From assembly GCA_024682555.1 (NCBI GenBank), contig JAIKZD010000011.1:1-37667 (forward strand): a DNA stretch of 37,667 bases, read 5' to 3'. Source of the DNA: Lachnospiraceae bacterium (lineage in GTDB: Bacteria; Bacillota; Clostridia; Lachnospirales; Lachnospiraceae). A program made the position numbers and the translations under genes. This document shows positions 34,141 through 37,667 of this stretch, piece by piece; the stretch's first letter is position 1, and each line of letters begins with the position of its first letter. The notes beneath the pieces are model-generated. The model was not told the origin of the DNA. It ran no database searches and saw only the letters and a list, made by a program, of their open reading frames with translations.

Positions 34141-35829
34141 TCACTTTCGGTACTGTCGGTCTTCATCGGGAACCTTAAGGACTGCTCCCCTGTTTCCGCT
34201 TGTTACAAGCTTTTCATACCTTGCAAGGTAACCCGTGGTAACCCTGGGTTCCCTCTTTTTCCATTCGGACTTTCTCTTTGCGTATTCTTCGTCGCTTATG
34301 ACAAAATCAAGCTTCATCCCCGGAATGTCTATCTTAATGATATCCCCTTCCTTTACAAAGGCTATGGGACCGCCCACGGCAGCCTCCGGGGATACATGCC
34401 CTATGGACGCACCTCTTGAAGCTCCCGAAAAACGTCCGTCCGTGATAAGGGCGACGCTGCTTCCCAGTCCCATTCCTGCAATGGCAGAAGTGGGATTTAA
34501 CATCTCTCTCATGCCGGGACCCCCTTTAGGGCCCTCATATCTTATGACAACAACATCACCGGGAACGATCTTTCCGCCCTTTATGGCCTCTATGGCATCC
34601 TCTTCGCAGTCGAATACCCTCGCAGGACCTTCATGGACAAGCATTTCATCAACTACGGCCGAACGTTTTACAACGCTTCCGTCCGGAGCCAGATTGCCCT
34701 TAAGGACCGCAAGTCCGCCGGTCTTTGAATAGGGGTTGTCATTCGGCCTGATGACTTCGGGATTTAAGTTGACCGAATTCTTTATATTTTCACCGATGGT
34801 CTTTCCGGTAACGGTCATACAGTCGGGATTCAGCAGCGAAAGATCCGAAAGCTGCTTCATTACCGCATATACGCCGCCCGCTTCGTTGAGGTCCTCCATG
34901 TAGGTCGGACCTGCCGGGGCAAGATGACAGAGATTCGGTGTCTTTTCGCTTATCTCATTGGCAAGGGAGATATCAAAATCAAAGCCTATCTCATGGGCTA
35001 TTGCCGGAATATGCAGCATGGAATTGGTGGAACATCCCAATGCCATGTCAACGGTAAGAGCATTCATGATGGCATCCTTCGTGATGATATCCCTGGGGCG
35101 GATGTTCTTTCTGTAAAGATCCATGACCGCCATTCCCGCCTCTTTTGCAAGCCTTAATCTTGCGGAATAAACAGCGGGTATCGTACCGTTCCCCTTAAGT
35201 CCCATTCCCAGAGCCTCTGTAAGACAGTTCATGGAATTTGCGGTATACATTCCCGAACAGGAACCGCAGGTAGGACAGGTATTCTCTTCGAAATATTTAA
35301 GCTCATCATCATCTATCCTGCCGGCAGCTCTTGCACCGACGGCTTCGAAAATGCTGGAAAGTGAGGTTTTATGGCCGTGAACATGACCCGCGAGCATGGG
35401 ACCGCCCGATACGAAAACAGTCGGTACATTGACCCTTGCAGCGGCCATCAACAGACCGGGAACGTTCTTGTCACAGTTCGGCACCATAACAAGAGCATCA
35501 AACTGATGTGCAAGAGCCATGCATTCCGTGGAATCGGCTATCAGATCCCTGGTAACAAGGGAATACTTCATTCCGATATGGCCCATGGCTATACCGTCGC
35601 AGACAGCTATTGCCGGGAACACCACGGGACATCCTCCCGCCATTGCCACACCGAGCTTTACGGCTTCAACGATCTTGTCAATATTCATGTGTCCCGGGAC
35701 TATCTCATTATAGGAGCTTACGATACCTACAAGAGGTCTCTCCATCTCCTCCTTTGTAAAACCAAGTGCATTAAAAAGGGATCTGTGCGGAGCCGCCTGG
35801 GGTCCGGCCTTTACTGCATCGCTCTTCAT
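34141..35829 (-). CDS. ilvD: dihydroxy-acid dehydratase
   Basis: This Fe-S enzyme dehydrates 2,3-dihydroxy acids to 2-oxo acids in branched-chain amino acid synthesis. The 562 residues contain cluster cysteines in [12 protein letters not shown] and [20 protein letters not shown], plus [20 protein letters not shown] near the C-terminus, all intact. The start is ATG 35829 with AGAGGA six bases upstream; an ATG five codons earlier overlaps that ribosome binding site. It lies 39 bases after leuB and 45 bases before ilvB. Confidence 0.97.
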   Translation of the reverse strand: MKSDAVKAGPQAAPHRSLFNALGFTKEEMERPLVGIVSSYNEIVPGHMNIDKIVEAVKLGVAMAGGCPVVFPAIAVCDGIAMGHIGMKYSLVTRDLIADSTECMALAHQFDALVMVPNCDKNVPGLLMAAARVNVPTVFVSGGPMLAGHVHGHKTSLSSIFEAVGARAAGRIDDDELKYFEENTCPTCGSCSGMYTANSMNCLTEALGMGLKGNGTIPAVYSARLRLAKEAGMAVMDLYRKNIRPRDIITKDAIMNALTVDMALGCSTNSMLHIPAIAHEIGFDFDISLANEISEKTPNLCHLAPAGPTYMEDLNEAGGVYAVMKQLSDLSLLNPDCMTVTGKTIGENIKNSVNLNPEVIRPNDNPYSKTGGLAVLKGNLAPDGSVVKRSAVVDEMLVHEGPARVFDCEEDAIEAIKGGKIVPGDVVVIRYEGPKGGPGMREMLNPTSAIAGMGLGSSVALITDGRFSGASRGASIGHVSPEAAVGGPIAFVKEGDIIKIDIPGMKLDFVISDEEYAKRKSEWKKREPRVTTGYLARYEKLVTSGNRGAVLKVPDEDRQYRK

Positions 35830-35868
35830 ATCTTTTCCTCTCATTTTTTATAGTGAAAAACAGACTGT

Positions 35869-36954
35869 TTACAGGATTTTTTCGGATATCTTTTTGCCCA
35901 TTTCATCCGTACTTAAGGCTGTACAGCCTTCGGACATGATATCTCCGGTCCGGTACCCGTCCTCAAGCACCTTTTTGACCGCATTGTCCACCGAATCCGC
36001 TTCCCTGCCAAGATCAAGGGAAAAACGCAGCATCATTGAGGCTGACAGGATGGTGGCGATGGGATTTGCCTTGTTCATGCCTGCAATATCCGGTGCGGAT
36101 CCGTGTGAGGGTTCGTAGAGTCCGAAACTTGTATCATTGAGGCTTGCGGATGCTAACATCCCGATGGAGCCCGTTACCATGCTGGCTTCATCCGACAGGA
36201 TATCGCCGAACATGTTTTCCGTAAGTATGACGTCAAACTGCTTCGGATCCCTTACAAGCTGCATCGCACAGTTGTCGACCAGCATATGGGACAGGGAGAC
36301 CTCCGGATAGTCCGCCGCAACTTCGTCCACAACGCTTCTCCATAATCTCGATGAGTCGAGGACGTTAGCCTTGTCGACGCTCGTTACAATTCCCCTTCTC
36401 TTTTTCGCGATCTCAAAAGCCTTTACGGCAATCCTTCTGATCTCATTCTCGTTATATGTAAGGGTATCTACGGCACATCTTATGCCGTTCTCCACGTAGG
36501 TTTTTCTTTCCCCGAAATAGAGTCCGCCCGTAAGCTCACGCATTATCATGATATCAAAACCGCCCTCTGTCAGCTCTTCCTTCAGCGGGCATGCGGCCGC
36601 AAGCTCCTTATAAAGAACGGCGGGTCTTAAATTGGCAAAAAGCCCGAGGGCCTTTCTGATACCGAGAAGACCTGCCTCCGGCCTTTTCGACGGCTCGAGC
36701 CTGTACCAGGGCGAAGTCTTTGCGTCACCCCCGATGGAACCCATAAGTACCGCGTCGGCGGCCTTTGCTTTTTCCACCGTCTCATCGGTCAGCGGGACTC
36801 CGTATGCATCTATGGAAGCTCCGCCAAGCAAAAGTTCCGTATATTTGAATTCATGTCCGTATTTTTCCGCAACGGTATCAAGAACCCTGACAGCCTCTCT
36901 CACTATCTCGGGACCTATGCCGTCACCCGGAATACATGCAATATTGTATTTCAT
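35869..36954 (-). CDS. leuB: 3-isopropylmalate dehydrogenase
   Basis: This enzyme oxidatively decarboxylates 3-isopropylmalate with NAD+. The 361 residues begin [18 protein letters not shown] and contain GLFANLRPA, the [14 protein letters not shown] loop, [13 protein letters not shown], and [20 protein letters not shown] with the metal-binding aspartates, then [12 protein letters not shown]. The ATG at 36954 has AAAGGAT about 8 bases upstream. It follows yajC by 36 bases with no terminator or leader, so it is probably read from upstream of yajC. Its partners leuCD are at the other end of the window. Confidence 0.97.
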   Translation of the reverse strand: MKYNIACIPGDGIGPEIVREAVRVLDTVAEKYGHEFKYTELLLGGASIDAYGVPLTDETVEKAKAADAVLMGSIGGDAKTSPWYRLEPSKRPEAGLLGIRKALGLFANLRPAVLYKELAAACPLKEELTEGGFDIMIMRELTGGLYFGERKTYVENGIRCAVDTLTYNENEIRRIAVKAFEIAKKRRGIVTSVDKANVLDSSRLWRSVVDEVAADYPEVSLSHMLVDNCAMQLVRDPKQFDVILTENMFGDILSDEASMVTGSIGMLASASLNDTSFGLYEPSHGSAPDIAGMNKANPIATILSASMMLRFSLDLGREADSVDNAVKKVLEDGYRTGDIMSEGCTALSTDEMGKKISEKIL

Positions 36955-36970
36955 GGTTTGTCATCCTTTG

Positions 36971-36982
36971 CTGTGATCACAG
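36971..36982. promoter_or_regulatory. 12-base perfect palindrome between yajC and leuB
   Basis: CTGTGATCACAG is a perfect palindrome in the 36-base gap directly upstream of the leuB ribosome binding site. It could be a regulator site or chance; no second copy was noticed upstream of the other biosynthetic genes here. Confidence 0.25.
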
Positions 36983-36990
36983 ATTATCTG

Positions 36991-37311
36991 TTATTCGGCA
37001 TCCGCCTTCTCTACCTGGGCGATGGCCGCCTTCTGCATGGGTATACGGCAGTTTTTGTTATTTCCGAATTCAACAATGACGGTATCGTCCTGAATATCTA
37101 TGACGATCCCGTAAAATCCGCTGTTTGTCAGTATGCAGTCGCCCACCGCAAGGTCTGCAAGCATTGATTTAAGCCTGTTCTGTTCCTTCTTCTGGGGCCT
37201 GAATATCATAAAATACATTATGGCGCCGAAAATGGCTATATAAACGATCATTATCAAGATCCCCTGAGACTGTGAGCCTCCGGCTGCCTGTGCAAGAATA
37301 ATATTACTCAT
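36991..37311 (-). CDS. yajC: YajC subunit of the Sec translocon
   Basis: The 106-residue membrane protein has a short N-terminal segment (MSNIILAQAAGG), one transmembrane helix (about 18-37, ILIMIVYIAIFGAIMYFMIF), then the diagnostic RPQKKEQNRLKSMLADLAVGD and a small beta domain (ILTNSGFYGIVIDI). YajC associates with SecDF. The start is ATG 37311 with GGAGG six bases upstream; an in-frame extension to 37374 lacks this site. It follows tgt by 70 bases, the conserved tgt-yajC order, but secD does not follow: leuB does. Confidence 0.95.
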   Translation of the reverse strand: MSNIILAQAAGGSQSQGILIMIVYIAIFGAIMYFMIFRPQKKEQNRLKSMLADLAVGDCILTNSGFYGIVIDIQDDTVIVEFGNNKNCRIPMQKAAIAQVEKADAE

Positions 37312-37381
37312 CTCTTTCCTCCAAAAAAACTTCATTAAATTGCATTTTTGCCCATTTCCTATAAATATACACAATTAAGAC

Positions 37382-37667
37382 CTATACATCAAGTTTTTTT
37401 ACAAACCCCTCAAGCTTGTTCTTCTTATAGGTTTTAAAGGTATTTTCCTCAATACTTTTCCGTATTTCTTCCATCATGCTGTTGTAAAAGAAGAGGTTAT
37501 GCAGAACGCATAAGCGCATCCCCAGCATCTCTTTTGCCTTCAGCAGATGCCTGATATATGCCCGGGAATAGGTACGGCAGGCAGGACAGCTGCAGCCCTC
37601 CTCTATCGGCGACATATCCTTTTCATATTTTTGATTGAACAAATTGAGCTTTCCTTCATTGGTATAT
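37382..37667 (-). CDS. tgt: queuine/preQ1 tRNA-ribosyltransferase, C-terminal fragment (cut by window edge)
   Basis: The last 94 residues are present. The frame continues open to the window edge (YTNEGKLNLFNQKYEKDM), so the apparent TTG near 37642 is an internal Leu. The zinc site CSCPAC plus His in LCVLHNLFFY is complete, with TYSRAYIRHLLKAKEMLG between, which is diagnostic of bacterial Tgt. The enzyme exchanges guanine-34 for preQ1 in tRNAs with GUN anticodons. yajC follows on the same strand. Confidence 0.95.
   Translation of the reverse strand, partial: YTNEGKLNLFNQKYEKDMSPIEEGCSCPACRTYSRAYIRHLLKAKEMLGMRLCVLHNLFFYNSMMEEIRKSIEENTFKTYKKNKLEGFVKKLDV

Noticed and set aside
37312-37381. T-box or riboswitch before yajC-leuB
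   Set aside because: The 70-base gap is too short for a T-box, with no specifier or antiterminator elements and no terminator hairpin.

Overview
The window looks like chromosome of an anaerobic Firmicute of class Clostridia, most likely a Lachnospiraceae-type organism. This rests on the gene set and protein style: electron-bifurcating NfnAB, Fhs/FolD one-carbon genes, a SpoVB-like flippase, a DUF896 protein, the COG2509 dehydrogenase, a zinc-ribbon/TPR/chitobiase-C-like envelope protein and NHLM-type peptide export ABC proteins. It is an inference, since no 16S rRNA gene is present. Coding density is very high and no gap over 300 bases lacks a gene. Everything except one 88-residue gene runs leftward (minus strand). 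I saw no tRNA, rRNA, CRISPR array, insertion sequence or phage gene. Several genes use GTG or TTG starts (ybeY, phoH, serC and the second ABC gene).

Read in transcription order (right to left), the window starts with the 3' end of tgt and yajC, followed closely by leuB-ilvD-ilvB-serC-serA. This branched-chain and serine amino-acid run has no T-box or other leader and no terminator between yajC and leuB. A hairpin follows serA. Then comes a compact peptide-export cassette: a 78-residue HlyD-like stub, a C39-peptidase ABC exporter and a second NHLM-type ABC protein. The cassette meets the only rightward gene tail to tail. On the other side of that gene lies DUF1015, a usual neighbour of serCA in Clostridia as I recall, overlapping a branching-enzyme homologue (glgB-like) whose catalytic nucleophile is replaced by Asn.

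Next is uppP-ftsK-fhs-folD-(zinc-ribbon/TPR membrane protein), then nfnAB with its own predicted promoter and terminator. After that comes a housekeeping run: rlmH-pdp-phoH-ybeY-flippase, then a COG2509 FAD dehydrogenase-proB-DUF896-fthC-miaB-leuC-leuD (leuD cut by the window edge). Folate one-carbon metabolism (fhs, folD, fthC) and NADPH/ferredoxin balancing (nfnAB) lie close together. Leucine, isoleucine/valine, serine and proline synthesis are each only partly represented: leuA, ilvC, ilvN, serB and proA are not here.

The most unusual content is in the 21.5-30.1 kb segment: a probable pseudo-branching enzyme coupled to DUF1015, and an orphan NHLM-type export cassette with intact peptidase and ATPase motifs, a gutted HlyD partner and no recognisable precursor or maturation enzyme nearby.
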